Assembly (NCBI GenBank): GCA_951802115.1
Contig: CATOPL010000001.1
Span: 124,001-188,000, forward strand
Direction of reading: 5' to 3'
From: an uncultured Lachnospiraceae bacterium
Lineage (GTDB): Bacteria; Bacillota; Clostridia; Lachnospirales; Lachnospiraceae
Length of the DNA stretch: 64,000 bases
In this document: positions 44,002-53,272 of the stretch, piece by piece
Layout of the letters: each line of letters opens with the position of its first letter
How positions within the stretch are numbered: the first letter of the stretch is position 1
Program-made: the position numbers and the translations under genes
Notes under the pieces: generated by a model
What the model saw: only the letters and a program-made list of their open reading frames with translations
What the model was told of the DNA's origin: nothing
Database searches by the model: none

Positions 44002-45366
44002 TTAATCGGTAATATAAACAATCTTTCTCTGTGCATCTTCTATAGAAGCCGCCGCGCCGACAGCCGTCATCGCACAGAGCGCCGCACCGCAGGCAGCTTC
44101 TTCTTCACAGGCCGTCACCTTTAAAGGAAGACCAAACATCTCTTCTGCCAGTCGGCGCATCAGCATATTTTTACGCAGGCCGTTGCCTGAACCAACCAGA
44201 TGAACCGCATGCCGTCCGGTGACTTTGCACATTTCTTTGTAATACTGATGCAGTTCTTCCAGAATACCAAGCAGCATCCCTGCTGTCATCGCGCCCGGAT
44301 GAAAATTCTCCGCACGGATTTCCCCCATGCTTCCGCATTCTCGTGGGTTTTCTCTGGTACCCGAAAAAGCCGTATGAATCTTCCAGGCTCTGTCCTTTCC
44401 GTATTCTTCCAGAAACTTCTGCGCCTGACATAACATTCTGTCATACAGATTTGCGGAAGAAACTCCTGACGCTTCCCGGTAAAACTGTTCCAGCATAGCA
44501 TACGCTCTTCCGCCGCACAGACCTGCCCCGACCATAATATAATGCCCCGAAAGACAGGGGCGAAGCTCTATATTTCCGCCGCACTGCACATACTTTGATG
44601 ATCCCATGGACACCTGACTCCCGGTCCCTACATTGATCAGAACCGAATCCTCCAGGCTCTGTACGGAACCGATCACACTTACCTGATTATCCCCCAGTGA
44701 ACATATCACCGGGACGCCCTGCGCCGTTCTTCCCACAATACCGTGTTCTTTACAGGTCCGCGGAAGATAAGATATATCCACGCCTGCCGCACGCAGCGCA
44801 TCCATACAGAATTCATGTTTCTGCAGATCAAAGCAGCCCCATCCCGCCGCCATATCCGCCGCAATTACCGGTTCTTGACTTCCGGTCAGCTTCATCGCGA
44901 TATAATCGCTGATGGTCGTCATTTTCACTGCTTCTTTTGGTATGCGGTTATTCTGCTGCAGGTAATAATGAGTTGTAATCCCATAACCCGACGCTGCATA
45001 GCCTGCATGTTCTTTTAAAAATTCTGCTGATGTCCGTCCGTTTTTCAGAGGAAGATTTCCACACCCGTCCTGCCAGGTATATAAAGGACTGACTGCTTCC
45101 CCCAATACATCCACATAAAGCATCCCGTGCATCTGTCCTGTCAGGCCGATTCCATACGGCCTTCCATAAGTTTCAGTAAGCTCCTGCACCGCGCACCTGG
45201 TCAGACGCCAGATCTTTGCCGGATCCTGGATCCGGCTTTCCGGCCATTCTCCCCTGCAGAACGCACAGTGTTCGACCGTTTTCTTTCCCGTAAGCGTTCC
45301 GCTTTCTCCATCCAGCAAAACAATGCTGATCGTCGTTGTACCGATGTCAATTCCCATAAGATACAT
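44002..45366 (-). CDS. FGGY-family carbohydrate kinase (sedoheptulokinase-like)
   Basis: 454 residues from ATG 45366 behind AAGGAGG. ATP-binding loop 1 is MGIDIGTTTISIVLLDGESG; GLTGQMHGMLYVD and the phosphate loop NVGTGSQVSMG are typical of FGGY kinases; TWQDGCGN is the sugar-binding Asp region of the sedoheptulokinase-like group. It phosphorylates a ketose or polyol with ATP; sedoheptulose is the best guess by likeness. No transporter or other sugar gene is adjacent. Confidence 0.88.
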   Translation of the reverse strand: MYLMGIDIGTTTISIVLLDGESGTLTGKKTVEHCAFCRGEWPESRIQDPAKIWRLTRCAVQELTETYGRPYGIGLTGQMHGMLYVDVLGEAVSPLYTWQDGCGNLPLKNGRTSAEFLKEHAGYAASGYGITTHYYLQQNNRIPKEAVKMTTISDYIAMKLTGSQEPVIAADMAAGWGCFDLQKHEFCMDALRAAGVDISYLPRTCKEHGIVGRTAQGVPVICSLGDNQVSVIGSVQSLEDSVLINVGTGSQVSMGSSKYVQCGGNIELRPCLSGHYIMVGAGLCGGRAYAMLEQFYREASGVSSANLYDRMLCQAQKFLEEYGKDRAWKIHTAFSGTRENPRECGSMGEIRAENFHPGAMTAGMLLGILEELHQYYKEMCKVTGRHAVHLVGSGNGLRKNMLMRRLAEEMFGLPLKVTACEEEAACGAALCAMTAVGAAASIEDAQRKIVYITD

Positions 45367-45506
45367 ACTGTACCCTCCTTCTTTTTTGTCACGCCGTATG
45401 TTTATCCTTGATTTTGCAGGAGCATTTAAATCCATATGACTGCTTTTAACTATATCAAATTTTTCAAAAGATGGAAAGTATGCCGGGCCTGAACAGCCTT
45501 TGATAT

Positions 45507-45533
45507 AAAAAAAGCTCCTGCATCTGCAGAAGC
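45507..45533 (-). terminator. Terminator after the dihydrouridine synthase gene
   Basis: Minus strand: GCTTCTGC, AGAT loop, GCAGGAGC with one G-U pair, then seven T. A strong intrinsic terminator. It lies 190 nt after the stop of the synthase gene. Confidence 0.87.
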
Positions 45534-45724
45534 GTTATCTTCGAGGGAGTGGGAGCTCTTTCGAGCCCCCTAAAGTGTTATGAATGAAATACTGATGTGT
45601 TCCTGTTACGAGTATTATCATAACAGGTAATTGTGACCAAAGTGTGGAATCCAGATTAAGGATTTCTAAAAATACGAAAGAAATATGAAACAAAAACAAA
45701 ACACTTTTTTTAGAACATCCATGT
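45534..45724 (-). other. Structured 190-nt stretch between dus stop and terminator
   Basis: No credible gene. On the minus strand it holds AATCC-GGATT, CCTGTTA-TAACAGG (45602-45627) and GGGGGCTC-GAAA-GAGCTCCC (8 bp, GNRA loop), then the terminator at 45507-45533. It could be a long 3' UTR or a small RNA with its own promoter. No RNA family was recognised. Confidence 0.32.
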
Positions 45725-46651
45725 CTACACCGGAGGACGCCACTCGCTTTCCCGAAGCAGCTTTTCCGTAATCTGTTTATATTCTGAAAGGCCTGGGGCT
45801 TTTCGAATCTGCTTTTCATATCTTTTTGTATCAGAAAACAAATGAATCTGGTAAAACCACAGCTCTTTCATCTTGAAAAGCACACTGGTTTCGGAAAGTC
45901 CCCGCTCCAGATACCCATTCAAAAGCCGTTCCTGAAATTCTGCAAACTGCTCTTTCGTACTGTGGCTGCACAGCCCCGGATTCAGAATCAGTCCGCGCCC
46001 GATCATAAGACGTTCTTCCCCTGGATTTACTCTGCAGAACTCCCGAATACGTTCTTTGGTAAACAGATCTCCATTATAGCACAGTGGATTTCTGCTCCTC
46101 TTTTGCGCTTCGCGCCAGCATTCCATCCGCGGTTCATTTTTGTAATAGTCCGCCTGCACCCGGGGATGAAGGATCAGCTCTTCCAGCGGATATTTGTTAT
46201 AAATATCCAAAAGACCGCCAAATTCCTCCGCACTGTCTTTTCCCGCCCGGGTTTTGACTGAAATTTTCATATCCAATGCATCGAAAACTTCTTCCAGAAA
46301 ATGATCCAGCTCCTCAGGAAGCGCCAGAAATCCGGCTCCTCTGTGACGGGATGTCACTGTCTTCGACGGACATCCCAGATTCAGATTGACTTCCTCATAT
46401 CCATATTTCTGCAGAGCACGCGCCGTTTTTATAAAACCTTCTGCCTTGTTCGTCAGAATCTGCGGCACCGCCCGGATTTCTTCGTTATGTTCCGGCAGAA
46501 TCTCCTGCAGTTCCCGCGTCTTAAAATCCCTCTTTTCATGAGTTTCAAGAAACGGAATAAAATATTTATCCAGTGCACCATACACCTCTGCATGCGCCTT
46601 CCGATATACCCAGGTTGTAATCCCCTCCATCGGGGCAAAATAAAACTGCAT
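45725..46651 (-). CDS. tRNA-dihydrouridine synthase family protein
   Basis: 308 residues, a TIM-barrel FMN enzyme that reduces uridine in the tRNA D-arm. It has YFAPMEGITTWVYRKAHAE at the N-terminus, NLGCPSKTVTSRHRGAGFLALP with the catalytic Cys, KTRAG, LILHPR, CYNGDLFTKE and IGRGLILNP: the standard FMN and RNA-binding motifs. AAGGAG before the ATG. It follows the helicase gene of the defence region by 123 nt in the same direction, with no visible terminator between, so it may share that transcript. Confidence 0.94.
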   Translation of the reverse strand: MQFYFAPMEGITTWVYRKAHAEVYGALDKYFIPFLETHEKRDFKTRELQEILPEHNEEIRAVPQILTNKAEGFIKTARALQKYGYEEVNLNLGCPSKTVTSRHRGAGFLALPEELDHFLEEVFDALDMKISVKTRAGKDSAEEFGGLLDIYNKYPLEELILHPRVQADYYKNEPRMECWREAQKRSRNPLCYNGDLFTKERIREFCRVNPGEERLMIGRGLILNPGLCSHSTKEQFAEFQERLLNGYLERGLSETSVLFKMKELWFYQIHLFSDTKRYEKQIRKAPGLSEYKQITEKLLRESEWRPPV

Positions 46652-46774
46652 CGATACTGTACTCCTTTCTGTCCTGCATACAAATCTTCACCGCCGATTC
46701 ATCACCAGATCAGACTTTGACGATAGGAAGCCGCCCCGGACAGATGTTCGGATTGAATGTAATATTTGCAAAAT

Positions 46775-48940
46775 TCATTGATGGCCCTGCAGCAGTTTTT
46801 TCAGAAAATCCGCCGCCCCTCTCAGATCCAGTACATCCCCGATCAGTTCTTTGTACTTCAGTTCTTCCGGCAGAATCTCAAAATATTTTCCTTCCATCCG
46901 CTCTTTTTTCAGCAGATACGCCCGGTTGATCCGACACCCGTTCTCCAGAATGCGTGCACTTTTTCTGCGCAGACTCTGTTCATCCAGTGAAAAAAAACGG
47001 ATACCATACAATAACCCGCGGAGTATCACTCTCTCGCAGGCAATTCCGTTAGAATTCCACAGATAATACAGTGTGCGGATAGTATCTGTCCCCAGAGTCG
47101 GAAAAATCAGCAGATTATTTGTCCCCGGCTCTTTAAACATCAGACGCAGAAGCCCGAACCGTCCGGCATCAGCACGAAGTTCTGCCAGAACACCGGCCGC
47201 CTCTTCATCCAGATACGGATAGTTTTCTTTGGAACTCAGTACCTGATGGAGCTTTTCCATCGTTCTTTGATCCGTGTAAAGAGCTCCTCTGCCGCCAAAA
47301 TGAATGTCTGCTCTGGCCGTTCCCGGCTCCACGTCGATCCGTCTGTGTTTTGTATCGCAGCCCAGAACCGCCCATGTCCTGCCGGCGAGAAAGAAGCTGT
47401 CGCCTGTTTTATATGCGCGGTCCACCATACCGATCTCCTGTTCGTTCCAACGGACCGAAAAAGTTTCTTCCGACTCAAAAACTGCATAAAATTCCAGACT
47501 GCTGCACAGCTTCTCTCCGGCATCGGAAATCCCCAGCGCGCCGTCTTCGTACATTTTTATATAATCTTTTTTCATCATGCAGTGAAGCACCTGCCGAAAT
47601 TCTTCCTGCGTAATATGCCGGAAAATCGACAGTTCCAAAAGCTCCGCCGCCAGCCCGGGCGGGTGCAGACAGCCTTTTTCACAAAGGATGGACAAAGTTT
47701 CATGAATCAGAAGGTTCATAGGATAGCGGGGCAGACTTGTCCTTTCCAGATATTTTTCCCGAAAATAAAGTTCGATCATGGCGATTGTCCGTACCAGACT
47801 CAGATCCAGACTCTCCATCATACCGTCTCCGGTCTTAAAATACCGCAGGTGAAATGCGATGCTGGACTGCATCGTTTTTCTGCCGCTTCTCCCCACGCGC
47901 TGCACCATACTGGAAATACGCAGGGGCTGCGAAGCCTGGATTACCTCATCCAGATCCCCGATGTCGATGCCCAGTTCCAGAGTCAGCGTCGTTCCGGTCA
48001 GGATCGGCCCCCGCCGCTGTTTCATCTGAAGCTCTGTTTCTTCCCTGAGCTCTCTGGAAATACTTCCATGATGAATATAATAGCAGTCCGGAAATCCGGA
48101 CTGCAGTGCAAGGCGTCTGACCTGCGCCACCAGGATCTCGCACTCCCGCCTGGAATTAGTAAAAAGCAGTGTACGCTTTCCCAGCGACTGCTCCAGAATC
48201 TTTTTCACGTATAATACAGGATAATCCACACTTTTAATCCGTGTCGCCGTCACAGAGATCCGATACTGCCGCCGCTCTTCCCGATATTCAATCACTGAGG
48301 CTTTCCGGGAGCTTCCGGCATTCAGATAGGAAAGCGCCTCTTTTGTATCGCCGATGGTGGCGGACAGTCCCAGGCGAACCGGCTCGCGCCGGATGATGCG
48401 CTGAATTCGTTCCAGCAGTGCAAGAAGCTGCAGGCCTCTCTGACTGGCCATAAAATAATGAATTTCGTCAATCACAATATACTGTATCTGTGAAAAAAGG
48501 ATTCTTACATTTTCCGGGTGGCAACAGAGCATCGCTTCCAGCGATTCCGGTGTTGTCTGTACAATTCCGCCCGGCATATGCAAAAGCTTTTCTTTTGCGG
48601 AAACGGCCGCATCCCCGTGCCATTTCGTGATTTTTAAATCCGTTCCTGCAAGCATCTCTTCTATCCGGTAAAACTGATCGTTGATCAGCGCTTTTAAAGG
48701 GCTGATGTACAGAATACCTGCGCTGTCAACCGGATGTTCATAAATTTCCGTCAGCGCCGGCATCAGCGCCGCCTCCGTCTTTCCCATTGCAGTTCCCGCC
48801 GTAAAAAGCAGATTGTTCTCCTTCCTCTGCACCTCTCCGACCGCGCGGATCTGCATGGAGCTTAGATGCTCCCAACCTTTATCATAAATATAATCCTGGA
48901 TAAAATCCGCAAGACGCTCATACGCCTCCTGCTCTGTCAT
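46775..48940 (-). CDS. SF2 helicase, Lhr/BrxHI-like (third gene of the triad)
   Basis: 721 residues. Walker A TAGTAMGKT at 47-55, motif II DEIH at 158-161, motif III SAT at 193-195, a second RecA domain with TLLFTNSRRECEILV near 257-271, TLTLELGIDIGD at 318-329, and motif VI QRVGRSGR at 347-354. The C-terminal 360 residues are unlike a nuclease and probably form the Lhr-type winged helix and beta region. The ATG overlaps the stop of the preceding ATPase gene (ATGA). With that ATPase it recalls the BrxD/BrxHI pair of type II BREX. No BrxC, PglZ or methylase is present, so this is not BREX. Confidence 0.9.
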   Translation of the reverse strand: MTEQEAYERLADFIQDYIYDKGWEHLSSMQIRAVGEVQRKENNLLFTAGTAMGKTEAALMPALTEIYEHPVDSAGILYISPLKALINDQFYRIEEMLAGTDLKITKWHGDAAVSAKEKLLHMPGGIVQTTPESLEAMLCCHPENVRILFSQIQYIVIDEIHYFMASQRGLQLLALLERIQRIIRREPVRLGLSATIGDTKEALSYLNAGSSRKASVIEYREERRQYRISVTATRIKSVDYPVLYVKKILEQSLGKRTLLFTNSRRECEILVAQVRRLALQSGFPDCYYIHHGSISRELREETELQMKQRRGPILTGTTLTLELGIDIGDLDEVIQASQPLRISSMVQRVGRSGRKTMQSSIAFHLRYFKTGDGMMESLDLSLVRTIAMIELYFREKYLERTSLPRYPMNLLIHETLSILCEKGCLHPPGLAAELLELSIFRHITQEEFRQVLHCMMKKDYIKMYEDGALGISDAGEKLCSSLEFYAVFESEETFSVRWNEQEIGMVDRAYKTGDSFFLAGRTWAVLGCDTKHRRIDVEPGTARADIHFGGRGALYTDQRTMEKLHQVLSSKENYPYLDEEAAGVLAELRADAGRFGLLRLMFKEPGTNNLLIFPTLGTDTIRTLYYLWNSNGIACERVILRGLLYGIRFFSLDEQSLRRKSARILENGCRINRAYLLKKERMEGKYFEILPEELKYKELIGDVLDLRGAADFLKKLLQGHQ

Positions 48941-50274
48941 AATGTAAATCCTTCATACTTTCCACCGCCCGCCGATGTCTCATCGTCCGCCGCACCGATC
49001 ATGGAATAGCTCATGGTAATTCCTTTCTGACTGTCTAGAAAGTCCTCCATCCGCTCGCCGGAACGCACTGAACTTTTCAGATCCAGAATCGTCAGGAAAT
49101 CCCGGATAAATTCCCGCGGCGTCAGATGATTCACCGCCGCGATCCGCCGGTATTCATAATCCACAAACCGGATTCTCTCGTCCTCTGAGAAGTATTCCTC
49201 CCGCTCATGGAGCAGCGCATGCATTCCCTCCAGCCGTTCCAGAAGAGCCGCGAATTCTTCCGGCGTCAGCATCGACAGACGGATAATCGGCGCGTGATAA
49301 ATCTCATCTCCCTGCAGCGCCGAATTGGACAGACGGCTTTTCAGCGCCTCATAGGAAAAAATCCCCCGCTTTCGGTCATGGATGGAAGACGGAATACCGC
49401 ACAGAATCACCCCCATATATCTGGCTTCATTTGCATAGCAGTCGTTATAGATGGAAAGCAGTCGTTCAAAATTGTGTTCTCTGGTAACCGAATGTACAAT
49501 ATTCCTTGTAATCTGCGTCAGCTCATCCAGCAATATATAGACACCGCTGTAACCGATCTCTCTGATCAGCACCGCCCAGATCTTCAGATAGGAAAACCAG
49601 TCTCCGTCGCTGATAACCGCATTCACTCCCAATGCCTTTTTTGCCTCTGTGCGGTTGCGGTATTCCCCCCGCATCCACCGCAGTGCATGGTTTTTTCTTT
49701 CGAATTCTTTTAAAAGATACCCGCGGATATATTGCAGAAGCACTTCATAAAAATCAAAACCGTGAGGCAGCGCTTCAATTTTTTTTCTAAGCGCCTGTCC
49801 GGATTCAAGAATGTCCTCCAGAATCTCATCACTTTTTGTAAATCCTTTTTCTCCGGCCCGCTCCTGACATTCATAGAAATACGTATCCAGCACTTCTTCC
49901 AGCGCATTGCCTGACGGACAGGTCCGCGTACTCATGCGGGATAAAAGGCATCGATAAGTCTCCAGCCCTTCCCTCTTCGTTCCGCACAGCTTCCGCTCCG
50001 GCGCCAGCTCACACTCCATCACCACAAAATCCCGAAGCAGCGCTTCATTTTTGATCAGCTTTGCCATAAAGCTTTTTCCGGTTCCGTAGGCCCCCTCCAG
50101 CAGACGAAAAGTGGAATATCCTTCCTCCACCTGCTCCATATCGTGAACAATCGCCGCCACTTCATCTTTTCGGCCTACTGCAATATACTGCAGACCATTA
50201 TCCGGCACCGTACCGCCTGCCAACGCATGGAGTATCGTTTTCGCAATTCTTTTATTTACCCTTTGTTCTATCAC
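48937..50274 (-). CDS. BrxC/BrxD-family (DUF2791) P-loop ATPase (second gene of the triad)
   Basis: 445 residues. Walker A GAYGTGKS at 61-68; Walker B VYILLDE near 245-251 followed by LTQI; CGIPSSIHDRKRGIFSYEALKSRLS is the sensor-like block of DUF2791 proteins; RIAAVNHLTPREFIRDFLTILD is the usual C-terminal helix. No DNA-cutting domain is seen. It starts at GTG 50274 behind GGGAG and overlaps the upstream gene by 23 bases. DUF2791 proteins are found in BREX and other defence islands, often beside an SF2 helicase, where they may load or regulate the helicase (inference). Confidence 0.84.
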   Translation of the reverse strand: MIEQRVNKRIAKTILHALAGGTVPDNGLQYIAVGRKDEVAAIVHDMEQVEEGYSTFRLLEGAYGTGKSFMAKLIKNEALLRDFVVMECELAPERKLCGTKREGLETYRCLLSRMSTRTCPSGNALEEVLDTYFYECQERAGEKGFTKSDEILEDILESGQALRKKIEALPHGFDFYEVLLQYIRGYLLKEFERKNHALRWMRGEYRNRTEAKKALGVNAVISDGDWFSYLKIWAVLIREIGYSGVYILLDELTQITRNIVHSVTREHNFERLLSIYNDCYANEARYMGVILCGIPSSIHDRKRGIFSYEALKSRLSNSALQGDEIYHAPIIRLSMLTPEEFAALLERLEGMHALLHEREEYFSEDERIRFVDYEYRRIAAVNHLTPREFIRDFLTILDLKSSVRSGERMEDFLDSQKGITMSYSMIGAADDETSAGGGKYEGFTL

Positions 50275-51910
50275 GGTATATCTCTCCCAGTATCCTGTCC
50301 GCTTCTCCCATATAGTCTTCCAGTATGCAGATGCTTCCGGTTTCTCTGGTCAGAAGCAGATCTCCGATCATCTCCAGTGCCTTATGATTGATATTTTTCA
50401 TCATAACCGGCTCCGGCATCCGCAGAGTATGAAGGTACGTTTCTGCAGCCGCGCAGTCTCCAACACGCAGATAACGAAGATACGTTTTCTCAATATCATT
50501 GAAAGTACTGGCTGCAGTAACCTCTGCCGCGGCTTTTGAAACTCTTTCCTGCTGTTTTTCAGACACATCCTCTGAATCGTATGCAATCTCGCCTTCGCTC
50601 AGTATCGCCAGAACCTGCTCCGCATCCTCTTTTGCACGTCTTAGCTTTTCCCGGTCGATCACTGTGGGAAAATCTATTTTTTCATAATCCAGATCCCGCT
50701 CAGAAGTTTTTTTTCCCGCACAACGTTTTCTCTTCGGCAGATCAACATTTTCCGCAGTCAAATAATCAAGAACTCCCGATCTGACTGCCTCGTAGAACCG
50801 ATCGTCCCGAAGCACCTCCTTGATCCGGAACGTATCCCGCTCAGGTTCCGCGCCGGCAGAATACGCTTTGTCAAGAATCCGGCTGACAGAACCTTTTCTT
50901 GCCGACACTCTCATATGGCGCCGTATCTGTCTTTCTGTTTCCTGATAGATGACACACAGAAAATCCTGTACGCTTTCATACAGCACGTAATACCGGACTT
51001 TCCAGTAATCAGAAAAATTCTGATATTCATAACACAAATATTTGCTCACCCGGACATCTTTTTGTTCTTTTGTTTCGCCGCACATGACCGGATATTCGCC
51101 AATGTACACAGATTTGTAAAAACCATTGAGGATCACATGCCGGAAATCATACGTTTTCAGTTCTGTCTCCAGCCTTAGGAACACATGCGGAAGTGCTTTC
51201 CATGCGTGAAAAACATGCACTTTGTCTGATATTTTTTCATTTTCTTTCAGCATACGTGCATTTTGCATGACAAATCTGCCGGCAGACGCATATACGCCCT
51301 TTTCCATGTCTTCAAATGCCTGTCCGCTCCAGTCGCGGCCGCTTAATTCCTCCAGACGACCGGTCATCTGCGGCATCAGTTCCTGGAACGTCAGCATAAA
51401 AAGGCTGCAGACTGTATAAAAATACTCCCTGCTTTCGTTGCTGAGTTTCCCTTTTCTGCTCCAGGCGTCCCAGAATGAAAACAGAGCCTCGCAGGCCTCC
51501 TGCGGAGTATCCTGATAGATCAGATTGGCCACTTCTAAAAGATAATATCTGGCATAAAAGACGTCTGACGGTTCTACAATGTCGTTTTGAAAACACCTTA
51601 CCAGCATATAATAGCAGACGATCTGCTCATCCGTCATTTCTTCCAGACATCGGATCTCCTTTGACAGCCGCACATGCGCATCACATTCTGTAATCAACCC
51701 TTTCATATACAGAGCTTCCTCGCGAAACAGCCGAATATCCGCCTGCCCGTCGTCCATATCGTTCAGGGCACGTCCAAAATTCCGCTGACGTTTTAATTTG
51801 ATCACATACCTGCGAAAGGCTTCCACTTTCCGCTGCGGCGTCAGCCGCTGCTCATACATCTTCTGCAGATTCAGAGAATCCTCTGTCCATCTTGTCTCAC
51901 TTTTTTTCAT
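50252..51910 (-). CDS. TerB-N-like protein (first gene of the triad)
   Basis: 552 residues; the frame is open to GTG 51928. ATG 51910 overlaps the YjbR stop (ATGA). The N-terminal part, with DEQIVCYYMLVRCFQ and FYARYYLLEVANLIYQDTPQ, resembles TerB-N domains linked to tellurium-resistance and phage-defence gene sets. The rest is helical and charged with no enzyme motif; residues 420-450 are basic (PKRKRCAGKKTSERD). A TerB-N/ATPase/helicase set has been noted in comparative genomics of Ter-linked systems. I am not sure of the domain call; it rests on pattern only. Confidence 0.6.
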   Translation of the reverse strand: MKKSETRWTEDSLNLQKMYEQRLTPQRKVEAFRRYVIKLKRQRNFGRALNDMDDGQADIRLFREEALYMKGLITECDAHVRLSKEIRCLEEMTDEQIVCYYMLVRCFQNDIVEPSDVFYARYYLLEVANLIYQDTPQEACEALFSFWDAWSRKGKLSNESREYFYTVCSLFMLTFQELMPQMTGRLEELSGRDWSGQAFEDMEKGVYASAGRFVMQNARMLKENEKISDKVHVFHAWKALPHVFLRLETELKTYDFRHVILNGFYKSVYIGEYPVMCGETKEQKDVRVSKYLCYEYQNFSDYWKVRYYVLYESVQDFLCVIYQETERQIRRHMRVSARKGSVSRILDKAYSAGAEPERDTFRIKEVLRDDRFYEAVRSGVLDYLTAENVDLPKRKRCAGKKTSERDLDYEKIDFPTVIDREKLRRAKEDAEQVLAILSEGEIAYDSEDVSEKQQERVSKAAAEVTAASTFNDIEKTYLRYLRVGDCAAAETYLHTLRMPEPVMMKNINHKALEMIGDLLLTRETGSICILEDYMGEADRILGEIYRDRTKGK

Positions 51911-52245
51911 TTCTGCTTTTTCGCGCACAGATCATAACTCTCTGCAATCATCCTGTGGATATCATCTTCCGGAATCGTCCCGTTGAGTATCAAAGAATTC
52001 CAGTGTTTCTTGTTCATGTGATATGCCGGGAGTACCGCCTCATATGCCTGCCTCCACATATCCCTCCACTCAGGATCACATTTCACATTTATCCATATCT
52101 TTTCCTCCCGCTCATATATCCAGGCAAAGATCCGATTCGTGGTCCGAATCCGCATACAGGTCCAGTTGGAATCGTGAAACGGATAATCCTCATAAGTATA
52201 AGGGAAGGAGAGACAATAGGTGATTGCTTGTTTGCGGGTTGTCAT
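51907..52245 (-). CDS. MmcQ/YjbR-family protein
   Basis: 112 residues, full length for the family. RKQAITYCLSFPYTYEDYPF, CMRIRTTNRIFAWIYEREEKIWINVKCDPEW and HMNKKHWNSLILNGTIPEDDI fit the YjbR fold (a MmcQ-type small DNA-binding-like protein of unclear role). AAAGGAC lies before the ATG. It overlaps the triad's first gene by 4 bases and follows the decayed mutT by 26, so it is translated within this transcript. Confidence 0.86.
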   Translation of the reverse strand: MTTRKQAITYCLSFPYTYEDYPFHDSNWTCMRIRTTNRIFAWIYEREEKIWINVKCDPEWRDMWRQAYEAVLPAYHMNKKHWNSLILNGTIPEDDIHRMIAESYDLCAKKQK

Positions 52246-52271
52246 GGTTTTTGCAGTCCTTTCCCATAAAT

Positions 52272-52551
52272 TTAAATCGTTTCATCGCTGTTCTTTTCTG
52301 AAACAGGCTCCTTCATTATCTCTTTCAGCTTCTCAGCTGCGATCACATCTGCTGGCAGCCAGTCCACACTGTCCAGTTCTTCTCTGGTCAGCCACTTCGC
52401 GGCCTTATGCTCTTTTAATACCGGGGCTCTCCGCCCGGTTCTATCTTGCCGCCTGGAAATTCCCAGCTGTCTTTAAATTCTCCGTAGCCGCGCTGGGTGG
52501 CAAAGATCCGACCGTTATGCGTAATGATGGCTGCAGACGTATCATCTTCAT
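52272..52551 (-). pseudogene. Decayed MutT-like Nudix gene
   Basis: Start ATG 52551 with AAGGAG begins MKMIR, but the Nudix frame (TSAAIITHNGRIFATQRGYGEF) is one base out. It then runs through WEFPGGKIEPGGEPRY and hits a stop. In another frame the true C-terminus follows at once (VLKEHKAAKWLTREELDSVDWLP...). Between them the middle of the Nudix box, about 40 residues, is gone. Thus a frameshift near the start and an internal deletion are both present. Intact relatives (8-oxo-dGTP diphosphatase) are about 130 residues. Confidence 0.87.
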
Positions 52552-52556
52552 AATTT

Positions 52557-53207
52557 TTATTCTCCTTGATTACAGTCACTTGACAGAGGAAATTGGTCAA
52601 AAACAGCCTCCGCCAGCATCCGGTGCCCCTGTACATCCAGATGCAGTCCGTCCGTCTCGCTGACTTTTGTCACTTCTGTCCCATCCAAAAAACCGCACCC
52701 GTACTTTTGAGCCAGCTTTTTATACTCCCGCGCCAGTTCTTTTGACAATTCCACTGAACGCCTGTCAAATTCCGACCCGAAACCGCTTTGTATAACCCGC
52801 TCCGTCATGGCGGCAGGAGCAACCAAAAGTATCCGGAACGAATAGTCTTTTGCTCTTCCTGCCTTTTCAAGAAGCTTTCCCAGCCCTTCTGCAATCTCCT
52901 GCGCCGATAACCCGAACTGTGTCTTGCAGTCGTTACTCCCCAGCATGATAATCAGAAGATCCAGCCGTCTGTTCCGCTCTATGGCGTCCCGGATCCCGTC
53001 CAAACCACATCTGCCAGGTTCCGACGCATCTTCAAATGCCGTCGTCCTGCCGCACAGACCTTCTTCTATTACCTCGTATGCGACGCCCAAAAGCTTCTGA
53101 AGACGCCCGGGCCAACGGGTATGCTGATCGTATCTGCCTCCTCTTCCCGGAATAAAGCCATATGTATTTGAATCTCCGTAACACAAAATTCTGATTTTTT
53201 CCATCAT
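52557..53207 (-). CDS. SGNH/GDSL hydrolase
   Basis: 216 residues, cytoplasmic (no signal peptide). Block I CYGDSNTYG with nucleophile Ser13; block II GLCGRTTAFED; block III GSNDCK; block V DGLHLDVQGH with the Asp-His pair. The family hydrolyses acyl esters; lysophospholipase, arylesterase and sugar deacetylase members exist, so the substrate is open. AGGAG precedes the ATG. It lies 65 nt after jetC. Confidence 0.9.
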   Translation of the reverse strand: MMEKIRILCYGDSNTYGFIPGRGGRYDQHTRWPGRLQKLLGVAYEVIEEGLCGRTTAFEDASEPGRCGLDGIRDAIERNRRLDLLIIMLGSNDCKTQFGLSAQEIAEGLGKLLEKAGRAKDYSFRILLVAPAAMTERVIQSGFGSEFDRRSVELSKELAREYKKLAQKYGCGFLDGTEVTKVSETDGLHLDVQGHRMLAEAVFDQFPLSSDCNQGE

Positions 53208-53272
53208 CTTTTCTCCTGCTGCATTCTTTCAGTCTCTACATTTCCGGACAGAGAATTTTCCTGTGTGCAGGA

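Noticed and set aside
45535-45819. 94-codon frame overlapping the end of the dihydrouridine synthase gene
   Set aside because: Starts inside the synthase in another frame, has no ribosome site, and its tail covers the hairpin region; treated as noncoding.
46775-51910. A BREX system
   Set aside because: Only BrxD-like and BrxHI-like proteins are present; BrxC, PglZ, BrxL and the methyltransferase are missing from the window.
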